Positions 20,063 to 32,199 of a stretch of DNA of 64,000 nt are shown here, one piece after another. The stretch comes from Isoetes taiwanensis (lineage: Eukaryota; Streptophyta; Lycopodiopsida; Isoetales; Isoetaceae), in contig JAJEKV010000030.1 in assembly GCA_021234155.1 (NCBI GenBank), positions 4,882,050 to 4,946,049 of the forward strand, in the 5' to 3' direction. Both the position numbers and the translations under genes were made by a program. Numbering within the stretch: position 1 is the first letter of the stretch; each line of letters starts with the position of its first letter. Under the pieces are notes generated by a model. That model was not told the origin of the DNA and ran no database searches. It saw nothing but the letters and a program-made list of their open reading frames with translations.

Positions 20063-22287
20063 AACAAAGTTTAAAATGAAACGCACTTATTTGCTGCAAA
20101 CGCACTTCAAAAGGAATCTTTGAAAGATTCCCTAAAATTCCCTTAAAAAAGTCCATTTTTAAGATTTTTTTGTGACAGGTGTGACAATTTAAGTAATTTA
20201 GGTACCATTTTTGAGGGGTTGATTGAACATAACTTTCATGCAAAAATTCTAAATAGCAATTTTCATCCTCCTAAACTAGAATAAAAAATAGTTACTTTTA
20301 TAAAGTGTAGCAAAAAAGGGGCAATAAAAAAAATAGCAAGGGTAGTAGAGTGACAAAGAAGTGATATATTCAAGGTTGTGAAAATTGTACAAAATTATGA
20401 ACAAAATTGTCAAAAATATAGGACATTTTGACATTGCCTCATCGAAGCAAACATTTTCACATGAAAGTATGCCTCATTGAACAAACTTACACTTTGAAGT
20501 GCAAGTTGGAGTCGAAGACGCTCGCTCTTCATCTTATATACTTGCTCTTATTTGCTCATCCGTCTTGCTATAGACTGATGTATACCGCGATGACAATGCG
20601 TGGACATAACGTCTTCAAAATAAATTTCTAGATGGTATAAATTTATACTACAATAGATAGTGTTGTGTGGATATAACATGCCAGAGAGTTCGCATGGTAT
20701 AAATTTATACCGCAAGTGGACTCGAGCGGTATAAATTTATACCGCTAGAGAACTCGAACGGTATAAATTTATACCACGAGAGGACTCTCACGGTATAAAT
20801 TTATATCACGAGCTCTCGATTCATCATGAGAGCTCTCACGGTATAAATTTATACCGTGAGAGCTCCCTCCTATATCATGAGAGCTCTCTCGGTATAAATT
20901 TATACCGCGAGAGCTCTCTCGGTATAAATTTATACCGCAGACAACCTTCAGACAACCAATTTATATACATATATGTGTATATATATATATAATATATACA
21001 CATACTTACATATATATATCCGACAAGAAAAGAGAACTCTTTATGTATAAATCTATCTGAGAAAAGCGGTATAAATTTATACCGAATTGCATATATATAT
21101 AAGACTTTTATATATATATGTATATATATATGCAGTCCAAAGGCAAAATATATATCGTGTAAAATCTTTTGGGGTCTTTCTTGCTCGCCAAAGGGTTTGG
21201 CAACTGAAAACTACTAAAGTAACACACATAAGGGATAATTTTACACACTTTTCTTGGTTTTTTAGTCTAAAAAGTTCTAAAACTGTTCTAAATTTTCTAA
21301 GCTTGTAATGCAATGTTAGAGCATAAAGTAGTCGAATCATGTTGTTATTTCTACTTTTTTTCTATATACATGCGAACTTCACTTCAGGTAACTCAAAAAT
21401 TGCTACTAAAGGCAAAGAACTCCAAAATGTTATGGTGACACAGGTATTTGACGAAAAGGAAACTACATGGTTTATCCAGAGGGGTGCGAGGAGTAGAAAC
21501 CCCTCAGAAGTTTACCTATTTATTTGCAAATATATAGGAAAGGGTAAAGGCGCATCGAATACTTCATTGCCCGAGAAATGTGCATGGTGCCCACCGCTCT
21601 GAGATGACGTAATTGTGATGAATATGCTCAACATTACTAAAGAGATTGACTATCTTCCTCGAGCATCACCATGTTGTAGAAAGACATGTGCGCTCAAAAT
21701 ACATCTCCTAGAATAAAAAAGGAGGGCATGTAATCACAAGGCTTCATTACTTCAACTTGTGTATCCTCGGTATAAATTTATCTTGCATCATCAACTAAAA
21801 CTTCAAACTTTAGCTACAAGATATCGTGGATGTATTGGCATTTATAATACTATGTGATGCAAAAACAATGGTTTGTCATTCAAGAAGTTTGTTCAACTGC
21901 CTCCCAATGTGTTTTAAAGTCCATTAGGATGTTTAGCAAAAATGGTTGTGAAATAACAAATTTCTTGTCTTCTAAAACAGCTAATATAAAAGTTTTCAGG
22001 GACAAGGTACAAAAGCATCTAATTTCTTCATACGAATTTGCCCCATAGTAAATCTTTGAATTTCATTGTAGTTCTTTCCCCCTCTAAAATGGGATTTTTT
22101 TTGTTTTGTGTTTTTCCTTAATACTAAGTCTTCTTAAAATGTCTGTTTTCACGAGCAATTTTATAAATCTTTGGACTAATGGTAATAAAAGGGCCCTTTT
22201 TAGAGGGATTTTAGAATTTTATAAATTTTCAAAAGGAATCTTTCAAACGCACTTCTTAAATAAGTGCGTTTCATTTTAAACCTTGTT
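20063..22287. mobile_element. 2.2-kb terminal-inverted-repeat element inserted in LINE copy B
   Basis: The ends are 30-bp inverted repeats with one mismatch: AACAAAGTTTAAAATGAAAC at 20063, and AACAAGGTTTAAAATGAAAC when 22287 is read on the minus strand. AGAG lies on both outer sides (20059-20062 and 22288-22291) and may be a 4-bp duplication. A 9-bp-arm palindrome (GGAATCTTTGAAAGATTCC) sits inside the left end. An AAACGCACTT/AAGTGCGTTT hairpin forms the right end. Removing the element restores LINE ORF2. Inside are palindrome copies (20634-21083), an AT microsatellite, and small ORFs at 21339-21602 and 21854-22048 that I do not recognise. No transposase is visible, so it is probably nonautonomous. 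The superfamily is unresolved. Confidence 0.8.
20634..21083. repeat. Array of 16-bp palindromes GGTATAAATTTATACC
   Basis: Copies start at 20634, 20696, 20728, 20760, 20792, 20840, 20891, 20921 and 21068. Seven of the nine are perfect; those at 20634 and 20792 differ by one base. Between about 20850 and 20920 the copies are separated by GAGAGCTCTC, which is itself palindromic. A degenerate copy (GGTATAAATTTATC) lies near 21770. Confidence 0.92.
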
Positions 22288-25148
22288 AGAGCATCTGCAT
22301 CCCAGAGCTTGCGAAGGAAAGTAGCATCTAGGTACAACTTAAGTGCCTTGTGATCTTTCTCTGTCCGTACCTGTATGCATCTGTTTGCCTGTACACCCCA
22401 GTGTGAGAATCAGTGAGCTTGCTTGTCCTTCCAGCAGGCTTTCAGGCATTGGGGACCCATCGCCATGGCCAAAACAAGGTTGGGCAAACGTGTATCACCC
22501 ATAGCGACCACCTTCTGGAAGTACATGATATGGCGTTCCAATGCAGCCCATTGAAGGGGTAGAAAACCTGTCTCCTGGAGTAGGATTTGGTATCGAACTG
22601 TGGACTTTACCTCAAGGGCTCGTGCCAAGAAGGCTTTCTGCACCTGCTCGAGGTCATTCCAGGTGTTAAGGAATATGATCGGACCCCATATATGCCCATA
22701 CACGAGGACCGGCTCGACCAAGGCCCTAAACAAGCGTGACTGGTGGCCCCAGGCATACAACTCTGCCTTGTGGCTGTTGTTTTGCATGGCATATAGTGCT
22801 TTCCAACCTGCCCTGACCCGCAACGAACTCGATCCCCAAGTACTTGTAGGTTGGAGCCACCTCTACATCTTGTCCCTGGTAAGTGAATGAGGGAAGCCTT
22901 AGCTGACGGGATGATGAAACTAGCAGCACCCTACTCGCATGTCAGTGAATCGGCAAAAAGTGTCAAGAGCATCCAGATGACGTTGTATGTCCTCTAGAGT
23001 ATAGGCTAGGAGGTTGACGTCGTCAGCATATATCAGTTGCTGGATTGTGTGATGCATGAGATGGGCGCCCGCACCTCCGTGCTCAGAGAGTCAATCTTCC
23101 AGCTGATCAATGTATAGGCCAAAGAGCGTGTATAGGCCAAAGAGTGTGGGGGAGAGGGGGCAATCTTGACACACTCCAATACTACTGATTACCGGCTGTC
23201 CTGACGATGTGATACGGCTTGAACATGCCTCGTATAGCCTATATATTGCATTCTGCAAGTCAAGGGGGGTCCCCAGCTGCCGCAGTCTGTTCCATAACTT
23301 GTCCCGGGGGACTGTGTCAAAAGCTTTTACGAAATCCATGAAACAACAGTACAGGTTTTGTCGGTGATTCCTGCTATCCTCAATCAGTGTGCGCAGAGTG
23401 AAGATATGATCAATAATGGAATGCCTGCCGAAAGCCTGCTTGTGTGAGAGCTCGCACATCTGCCTCCTCTGCCCATATTGTCAGCCGCTGCTCAAGAAGC
23501 CAGCCAACAGTTTTGCAAAGAGAGAGCTGACCATAATAGTATGATAGTTGGCTGGGCATTGAGGGTCCCCTACCTTGTATATGGGCACAACTCTACTAGC
23601 AGTCCACTGCGGAGGAAAGCCTTCTTGCAATGCTTTATTGAATAATGTCGTGAGGATAGGCACTAGTGGAGGCCCAGCCCATTTTAGAAGTTCCGCCTGC
23701 ATGCCATCTAAATTTGTTGCCTTCCCATTAGCTAGGCGTTGTAGGCCCATGATGACATCCCCCTCTGTGATGACCAGAGCCATGCCTATCTGTGGAGGGA
23801 CTGGTGCCCGGCCCCCGAGTGGATCGTAAAGCTATTGTAAGTACTGTACCCATTGCTCCGAGGAGATGTTCCCTGTGGCTTGTACAGTCTTGCTCAATAC
23901 CCTTCTCCAGAATGTCTTGGGATGCCGATCCAGGAGACCGAACATCTGTTGCTGGTGCTCTGCGAGGTATCTGGCTTTCTTGTTCTTGAGGAAGGAGCGG
24001 TATTGACTGATGCCCTGTGGGCGGGAGGTGATCAGTGACTTGCCAGAGTTCGCGTTTGAGCTCCCGACATTCATCATCGAACCATCTGTTGCGGGGAAGG
24101 TGGCAGCGCTCGAGGTTCTCCGTGAGCGGCCTCCAAAGCATCTCTCAGCAGCTGTCAGACGCAGGCGAGTCAGCTGAATAGATTGTTGTTGAAGTGTGGT
24201 GAGTTGCAGTAGTGTCGTCAGATCATGCTCAAGCAGCTGGGCATAGGTCCCTGCACGGTCGTAGTCCAGGCGCAGCTGGGGCACCTGGGGTGTTGAGGCA
24301 GTAGATGCACGGGGAACCTGCCAATGTATATGCACGAACAGGGGCTGGTGGTCTGAGTCCACTTCCTCGTCCCGAGTATTGTTCCAATGGAGAAATCAGT
24401 AACCAGGTGCAGATCATGTTCCTCAACCAGCACATAATCCACACATTGAAGCCGCCCCCTTGGTTCTCCTGTCTACAAGTGCAGTGGCTGGAAGACGGCC
24501 ATTGTCCCAACCCATTACAAATAACCAGGTCAAAGATACTACCCAACAACAACAACTGCCTGCCATAGCGTGAAATATGGTTGTCATCTGATATTCTTGA
24601 CCAAGCTACCTCTGCGGGGTTCAAATGCAAGACGTCCTCTATCAGGTGCTCATATTTTGGGATCTACTCGGCTCCTGTGCGTGCATTAAAGTCACCAAGC
24701 AACATAACCTTGCCCAATTGTTTGTGATGTTGTATGTCATCATATAGATGGACATAGGGCTCCAATCTATCCACACCTGATGAGTGTTATAAAAGTTGCT
24801 CTCGGCATGTAAAAAGTAGCATGCTGCTATGAAGAGGATGCTGCCACTGTCATGCTGCATGCGCACCCACAAGTAGTGATTGTACTTGTCCGTTTTGTGC
24901 AGCGCGACTGGGTGCCCCAAGGTTGCACGATAGTAGCAGGCAACCCCCAAATGCCCTCGCTTGCCTGTGCACTCGTTGAATACCAAAAATTGCAGATAGC
25001 CTGGAAGGTTTGGCAGTCTGTGCCCTGCATGTTCCAATGTTTCCATGAGGAAAATAAGATCCATATCTAGTGCAATAGAGTTGAGACTCTCCCCTTTCTG
25101 CCAAGGAAAGCCCCGACAGTTCCAAGATACCATCTGGAGCCACAGTTC

Positions 25149-25934
25149 CTATTTGTTGGCATTTGATGTAGATGCTCGATGATCTGTTCCGGTTGCAGGG
25201 GGAGCAGTGTGCGGCGCCTGAGTAGCAGTTGCAGGAGCAGTGGGAGCAGCAGAAGCAGGAGGTGCATTAGGGGTACTAGTGGCAGTAGCAGGAGTAGGAG
25301 TGGCAGCAGCTTGATGCATTGCATCGGTGACCTCAGCAGGCGCCGACCTAAAAATGCGAAGCTTGCCTCGAACCAGGCCTGCAGCGCCCCCTCGACGGCG
25401 AATGTCCCTGACCTACCGGTAGGACTCCTGTTGCATCGGAGTAAGATCCTGGTCGACATACAGGGTAGTCCCCTTCAATTACCTACTCTGGCGCAAAATT
25501 GCCTCATGCACTTGTAGGTCTGCCACCGTGAAGGTGACAACGCGTGGGCGATCTGTGCGTCGAGCCCCAAGGCGGCTTGCTCGAATAATGTGGACTGTGG
25601 TCTGAAATGCCATGCGAGATAGGATCTGATCCTGGATGCGCTTGGTGAGATCCTCTTCTGCCTCCTCTGAAAGTCCACGTACCACCACATTATGACGTCG
25701 TCGGCCCTGCTCTTGCTGCTCACTGAGTCGCGGGGCAATATTAGTTGTCCCAGCAAGTGATGCATGTTGTCTAGAGTGTGTGGGCTGTTCACAGCAAGGG
25801 TAGTGTGGTGTGCGAGATGGAACAGGTGGTGTCTGTTTGCCTGGTTGGCGACTTGTGGGTTGTTGGGCATGTGGGCGTGACTGGCCCCGTGTTGCGGCCT
25901 CTGCTGCCTGGAGTCGGGAGCCTATAGAAACCAT
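25149..25934 (-). pseudogene. LINE ORF1 (L1 ORF1p-like) of copy B, frameshifted
   Basis: Starts at the ATG at 25932-25934. The first 80 residues are Gln/Pro/Ser-rich. The RRM-like core begins at R-R-H-N-V-V-V-R-G-L-S-E-E and continues to R-A-S-R-L-G-A-R-R-T and P-R-V-V-T-F-T-V. The C-terminal domain (L-Y-V-D-Q-D-L-T-P-M-Q-Q-E) follows after a frame change near 25480 and is interrupted by a stop near 25415. A low-complexity Ala/Thr/Pro tail runs to the UAG at 25149-25151. That UAG is in frame with ORF2 and followed by GAA, as in copy A. Confidence 0.8.
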
Positions 25935-27214
25935 CCTATAAAAAGAGAAAAGTTGTGTATAAGCCAAGCAAGTAGTTGAAAGCGGATTCCTGTTGCCCTA
26001 GCGCGTTGCCTATTGGGACTAAGTTGCACTTTCCTAAATCATAATGACCCATGTGCATTCATCAAACAGGGGCAAATGTTATAATGTGATTGGTGATTGA
26101 AGTTACTGGTTGACCAACTTACTTATCTACTTGAAGCCAATGTCATAATTCATATAGTATAGTTGTTTTTCCTTTTTTTTAAGCATTGTACTTGTCTTAT
26201 AAGAATCGATTGACCCAATAATTTAAACGACTAATTTATTTCCCCAGGGGCTTCATGTCTAAAAACTCGTTTTTAAGGCCCCCGTAGGTATATGGTCGAG
26301 ACAAAATATGGGTGCACCACCAAATTTCCGTAGGTGGTAGTGAAGGGGGGAAAGTTGAGCAGGGAAATTTTCGTAGGTGGTAGTGAAGGATCAAAAGGGG
26401 TGCTTAGGATCAAAAGCTTAGGCACATAGGTAAGCATTTTTCTTTGATTTCATAAGTCTTGCTAGACTTAAAATGAGGTGCTATCCTGAGTGTTACAAGG
26501 GTTCCAAAGTTGTTGTGTTCCACGAAAGGGTGTATCTTGACTTCTATACTATGTTTTCCATGGTGTCCAGTAAATATACGGAAAAGGGTATATGGACTGT
26601 TAGTTGAGGGCAGAGTACATCTACGAATAAGGGGCCAAAAATCAAATTTTATATCATTATATATATAAACACACTTTGATGTGTGGGACACATCGGTTGC
26701 TCCTTTCCATCTCGGCCGTCGAATTTTAGGGGTTAAATCTCGGCCACATATTTAGATGTGTGTACATGCATGGGCATGCATGGGGGCATGCACCCCATCT
26801 GTGAACCGTCGGATCAAAGGGGAAGGCGAAATCACAGCCTTTGATTTTTGTAAGGAAGGTGTGAGGAAGGTGCCAAAACGTTAATTTGGTGTAGCAAATC
26901 TTAGCCGTTAGATCAAAAGGTGAGTATAAATCCTAGCCATTAACTTTTTTATATTAAATTACATTTTTTCTTTTAAATGAGGTGAGGTGGCATCCTCATT
27001 AATAAAAAGGTAGTGAGGTGGCAATGCATTTATAAATAGACTTTCTAAGAAGCTTCCTTTTGTTTAATCGCATTCAGAGGTCCGTAGCTTGCACTAGAGG
27101 GGTCGGATTAAGGTGGAGCCCACGCCCTTGGATTCCTCTCATCGAGAACTTTCCAATGAGTGGTGCTTTGGCACCATTCCGTCATAATTGGAGCCAAGTT
27201 GATCGGATCCTAAG
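25935..27214. other. Intergenic, no gene seen
   Basis: May include the 5' UTR of LINE copy B. A 21-bp motif (TCCGTAGGTGGTAGTGAAGG and variants) is repeated at about 26327 and 26368. No supported gene. Confidence 0.5.
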
Positions 27215-29640
27215 AATCTTCTTATCTTAGAATCTGAATGGAATCTATGGTATGTTAAAATAATCTAGGGGAATCTTCCTGGGATCTTTGAGAATCTAGA
27301 GGAATCTCAATAGAATCTTAAAGAATCTATAGGAATCACAAGAGAATCTTTGCGACTCTAGTGGAATCCAATGGAATCTTTGTAGATCTTAACGAAATCT
27401 ATGGTACACTAAGAGAATCTAGGGGAATCTTCCTGGGATCTTTGAGAATCTAGAGGAACCTCATTAGAATCATTAAGAATCTATAGGAATCACAAGAGAA
27501 TCTTTGCGAACCTAAAGGAATCCAGTGGAATCTTCATAAATCTTTGAGAATCTAGGGGAATCTTCATAGGATTAGAGAGTCTAGGAGAATCTACATAGAA
27601 TCTTTGGGAATCTTGGGAGAATCTAGAGGAATCTATGGGAATCTTCATAAAATTTCTGAGAATCTAGGGAACCTTAGAGAATCTAAAGGAATCTTCTTAG
27701 AATTTTACGAAATCTATGGTATTTTAAAAGAATCTAGAGGAATCTTCATGGGATCTTGAGGAATCTAGAGGAATCTCAATATAACCTTAGGGAATCTAGT
27801 GGAATCTCAAAAGGATCTTTGAGAATCTAGGGGAATCTTCATAGGATCTTAGAGAATCTAAGGGAATCAACATAGAATCTTGGAGGATCTATGGGATTCT
27901 TGAGAGAATCTTTGAGAATCTAGGGTTGTCCTCATAAGATGTAAGGGAAGCTAAGAGTTCTTGAGGAATCTAGATAGATTCTTGAGGAATCTATAGGAAT
28001 CTTAGGATAGTCTTCAAAAATTTCAAGGAATCTCAAGAGAACCTTAGGGACTATGGGAATCTCAAGAGGATCTATGGGAATCTGAGGAATCTTCATAGAA
28101 TACTTGAGAATCTAGGGAAGACTTGATAGGATCTTAGAGAATCTATATAGAATCTATGGAAATCTTCATAAAATTTCTGAGAATCTAGGGAGTCTTAGAC
28201 AATCTAAAGGAATCTTCTTAGAATTTCACGAAATCTATGGTATTTTAAAAGAATCTAGAGGAATCTTCATGGGATCTTGAGGAATCTAGAGGAGTCTCAA
28301 TATAAACTTAGGGAATCTAGCGGAATCTCAAAAGGATCTTTGAGAATCTAGGGGAATCTTCATAGGATCTTATAGAATCTAAGGGAATCAACATAGAATA
28401 TTCTTGAGAGAATCTTTGAGAATCTAGGGTTGTCCTCATAAGATGTAAGGGAAGCTAAGAGTTCTTGAGGAATCTAGATAGATTCTTGAGGAATCTAGAG
28501 GAATCTTAGGATAGTCTTCAAAAATTTCAAGGAATCTCAAGAGAACCTTAGGGACTATGGGAATCTCAAGAGGATCTATGGGAATCTGAGGAATCTTCAT
28601 AGAATACTTGAGAATCTAGGGAAGACTTGATAGGATCTTAGAGAATCTATATAGAATCTTGGGGAATCATGTGAATCTTGAGAGAATCTTTGAGAATCTA
28701 GGGGAACCCTGATGGAAATTTTGAGAATATAGGGGAATCTTGATGGAATCTTAGAGAGCCTAATGGAATCTTCATACAATCTTAGAGAGTCTACGAGAAT
28801 CTACATAGATTCTTGGGGAATCTATGAGAATCTTGAGAGAATCTAGAGGAATCTTGAAGAATCTAAGGGAATCTTCATAGAATCTAAGGAAATGTAGGAG
28901 AATCTACGTAAAATCCTGGGGAATTTAGAGGAATCTTTTATTATCTAGGGGAATCTCGATAGAATCCTGGAGAATCTTGAGAACTTTCATATGATCTAAG
29001 GGAATCTAGTAGAATATACATAGAAGTGTAGAAGAATCTTAGGATAATCTTTTTAAATCTAGGGGAATCTTTGTAGAATTTTAAGAATCTAAGAGAATCT
29101 TTCATACTGTATGTGTTTTGCAGGGTGAATCTTAGAATCTTAATGGAATCTATGGTACTTTAATTGAATCTAGGGGAATCTTCATGGAATCTTTGAGAAT
29201 CTAAAGGAATCTCAAGACAATATTGGAATCTATAGAAATCAAAAGAGAATCTTTGCGAATCTAGAGGAATCCAAGGGAATCTTTAGAAAATCTTTGACAA
29301 TCTAGAGGAATCTTGATGGAATCTTGGAGAATATAGGAAAATGTTCATAGGATCTTAGAGAATCTAAGAGAAGGTACATAGAATCTTGGGGAATCTCGAG
29401 AAAATCTTTGAGAGTCTAGAGAAATCTAAGAAAATCTAGAGGAATTTTGAGATAATCTTTTATGATCTAGAGAATCCTGGAGAATCTTGAGGAATTTTCA
29501 TATAATCTAAGGGGATCTAGGAGAATATACATGCAATCTTGAGAAATGTAGAGGAATCTTGGGATAGTTTTTGAAAATCTAAGGGAATCTCTGTAGAATC
29601 TTAAGAATCTAGGAGAGTCTTTCACATTGGGTATATTTTG
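27215..29640. repeat. GAATCT-based minisatellite, 2.4 kb
   Basis: GAATCT or a one-base variant recurs every 10-16 bases in phrases such as GAATCTAGGGGAATCTTCAT. Anchor TCTATGGTA occurs at 27244, 27398, 27713, 28234 and 29149, marking larger units. Reverse-strand frames give repeated D-S-x-R-F-like peptides that follow from the repeat and are not a protein family. No transcript signal is seen. Confidence 0.92.
27640..28660. repeat. Roughly 500-bp higher-order duplication within the minisatellite
   Basis: The block starting AATCTTCATAAAATTTCTGA at 27640 recurs at 28161 (offset 521) and stays near-identical to about 28155 and 28660. A shared marker inside each is GGGTTGTCCTCATAAGATGT. The second copy lacks about 20 bases near 28400. 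Confidence 0.88.
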
Positions 29641-31567
29641 TAGGTTATTCTTCACGCATTTTTGTCACAAATTTCTCCAAATGTGTAGGCCCTATATAAT
29701 AATAAACTTGTTTATATATAAAGGCATAAATGATGAGAATAATGCTCTACCAAGTTTAGGAGATTATATTGAGTCACAATGTATATTCTGATATTGTAAA
29801 GTAGTGGGCACATTGTCTATGCATGTCATGAACCCAATGACATAAGTTATGTAAGGCCATGTGTGGGATTTCAGCTAAAAATTGATTCTGATAGGAGTGT
29901 CAATCCAAATAACATTGGAAAGTGTTTCAAAAAGGAAGTCCATACTAAACCATTTTTATGTTTGGATCTGGGTTTGATAACCCTAATAGTTTGTCTATTT
30001 AAATGTGACATCACACTATTACATCAACTCAATTCTCAAGCCATTGATATCATAGTACGACACATTAGTTTATAATGTTCAATTTTGTACATTCCAATAA
30101 GAATAAAATTCTACACGGCAACAACAATAGGAGCTCAACAATGCTTATATTGGAACAATGATTAATAAATATACTTTAAAAGTAAAGCAAGCACATCATG
30201 AGAGACATGTAAGTATGCGCAAGTTACAGATACAAAACTATAAGATCCTTGCGTGATATTTGGTAATCTTAGTTCTTCAACCTCCAACCACATGAATGGG
30301 TTTGCTTTTCTCTGTTATGAAACCTTGTTGCTAAAACCAAATAGTATGCAACATTGTCATAGAAATCATATCCATGCAGATCATTCTGCCATTTTGTCAA
30401 ATGTTTTAACATATCTTGTTTTCGCCTAACCAAGCGCCTAATATATTGGTCAGAAAATAGCGCAAAAGCTTAAACTGCACAACCTTTTAATGGATGCATT
30501 ATGCAGTCTTTTTTATTTCTACAGTTGCATGAAGCCCGCCAGCTTTGATAATTAATAATATGGAGGATTAGAAATCTCATCAACATGCTGCATGGAGTTG
30601 AACAGTCCCCATCAAAAGAAGAAAATTCCTACCTGTACTCTAAATACTTTTTTCTAGCAAATAATGTAATAACTGTACCAGATTGAATATCTTTGACATG
30701 AACCAAAGAAGCCAGCATGAACTCTCCTTCAATTGCAATAAATTATTTCACATAAAAAAATCCCTGCTAGCACACAGGAATATCCTGATGATCTTCATTG
30801 GGAGTCATCATAGGTAACGTTGCTTTCAACTCCCACTACAACTACCAGCTCCTCCTGGAATTTGCTTCAACCTCCAAAAATTTGCTCCAAGCTTCAACGA
30901 CTTGCTTGCCTAATCCTTTCTCCCATATTTTTAAACCTAAACAGTAATCATGAAATGCCACCCATTTGCTCCCCTTTGCATACTCCAATTCGTTAGAATC
31001 AAGTAGGGTTTCACTGCATCCTGCAACTTACAGAAATAATCCTGCATCAGAGAAATAAGATTTTTAACTTTAATGAACAGATGCAATTTTTGAAAAGCTC
31101 CTAATGGCAAACAACTTCAAATCTGTTTCCTTTTTTCTTCTGAAACATAGTTGCAAGACCTTGAGGTTGCGCAAACTGCAGGTATAAGATCTACAGTAGA
31201 GCCATCATCTTTTCAAGATGGATATCATGAGTCACAAATGAACCACCCAACCAGGCTCAAATCAATGCAGATAATCTTTATCCTGCTAGCTCAACAACGC
31301 AAGGATTTCACACAATCTAGATAGCCATGGGGTTTAGATTATGATAGGCAAATTTGCAGGGCTCAACTTGATAACAAATACTTATAGCTGGAATAAAGAT
31401 ACCTTTTTCTTATAACCTTTTGAGGCTTCAAAATATCTATTTAAAAGGCTGGGTATGACTCGTTAGCCTTGATTTGGCTAAAATCAGTAGATTCAGTAAT
31501 CTGTGATGAAGGTCGAGTGACCTGATTGCATCTGGATAAACCAGGTTTTCGACCAGGAACTCTGGGC
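29641..31567. other. Intergenic, no gene seen
   Basis: Unique-looking AT-rich DNA. ORFs are short and unrecognised. No element termini found. Confidence 0.5.
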
Positions 31568-31988
31568 CTTTTCACAGGATGTCTTATAATATGGCTCTCC
31601 CATTTCATATAAGACATCATTTGTGACTCCAAAGCAAAAAATAGGACACACAAATATAAATTGTTTTCACACTACAGGGTGTCTTATGTAAATGAGACAC
31701 TAATAAATACTAGTGTGAAAACCATCACAAAATAAGACCACCTTTTATTTTGAATATGATTGGTCAATAGAATAAAATAGAATATAATAAGTGGTGTCTT
31801 ATTTTATGGCGGGGGAAGTCCCCCGGTATAAAATAAGACTCCATTGCCCTTACCAAACCTATCCAAACCTACCCGAACCTAAATAAGACATGTCTTATAT
31901 GGTTCCATGTGAAAACCAATTCTTCTTAAGTGTTGACATGGACCAATAGTATGCCTTAAAATATAAGACACACTAGTAGTGTGAAAAG
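31568..31988. mobile_element. Foldback/MITE-like element with repeated GTCTTAT motifs
   Basis: The right end, read on the minus strand, is CTTTTCACACTACTAGTGTG followed by TCTTAT. Its counterparts are TTTTCACACTACAGGGTGTC at 31664 and CTTTTCACAGGATGTCTTAT at 31568. A 58-bp palindrome (31664-31721) and a hairpin with arms GTCTTATTTTA/TAAAATAAGAC (about 31795-31835) lie inside. GTCTTAT or its complement recurs about ten times. There is no coding capacity and no clear TSD. The left boundary could be 31568 or 31664. Confidence 0.65.
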
Positions 31989-32199
31989 CCCCTCTTTCCG
32001 TGGCACTGGGCTGTAATGGCCGATGGCCCATTATCATCCATTCAATTATTTTAAGATATGCTATACCTTAGGCATAGCTTTTAAATTAAATAATCCCTAT
32101 AATTCATATAGAGTATCACCCTATATATTGGTTAATTACTTGTTGAGCCGGAGCTGCTCCCCCGTGCATAAGCTGTGCCGGCATAAGCTGTAACAACAA

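Larger units (their letters stand above)
19800..25133 (-). pseudogene. LINE ORF2 of copy B: endonuclease-RT-zinc finger, disrupted
   Basis: Endonuclease from 25133 (M-V-S-W-N-C-R-G-F; F-L-M-E-T-L-E-H; D-S-D-H-Q-P at about 24362). RT spans about 23783-22600 (G-K-A-T-N-L-D-G-M-Q-A-E; V-V-P-I-Y-K; C-F-M-D-F-V-K-A-F-D-T-V-P-R; C-P-L-S-P-T-L-F-G-L-Y; K-Y-L-G-I-E-F). The C-terminus has two CxxC/H-type clusters (R-L-C-Q-C-C-H-Q-G-A-I). At 23110-23150 the segment L-F-G-L-Y-T is duplicated in tandem by an 18-bp repeat. ORF2 would nick DNA and copy the RNA. Stops and frameshifts disable it as assembled. Confidence 0.82.
19480..25934 (-). mobile_element. LINE copy B, minus strand, split by a DNA transposon
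   Basis: A LINE with ORF1 (25934-25149), ORF2 (25133 to about 19800) and a 3' UTR ending at about 19480-19505. It is interrupted at 20063-22287 by a terminal-inverted-repeat element. The ORF2 text resumes cleanly across the insertion: L-R-K-L-W-D-A-D-A-L is on the right side, and T-H-I-K-L-A-H-Y followed by G-P-H-Q-Y-L on the left. The related fragment at 39285 reads these in one piece. The tail is not poly(A): after GGACGATAAAAAAT come TATTC-like repeats. Many frameshifts are present. Confidence 0.87.

Noticed and set aside
20965-21130. TATATA runs as promoters
   Set aside because: They form an AT microsatellite with no directional promoter context.
25067-25459. A leucine-rich ORF that looks like membrane segments
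   Set aside because: It is an off-frame reading of the Ala/Thr/Pro-rich tail of LINE ORF1.
28597-29655. Minus-strand ORFs with D-S-x-R-F repeats
   Set aside because: They follow from the GAATCT minisatellite and carry no start or family signal.
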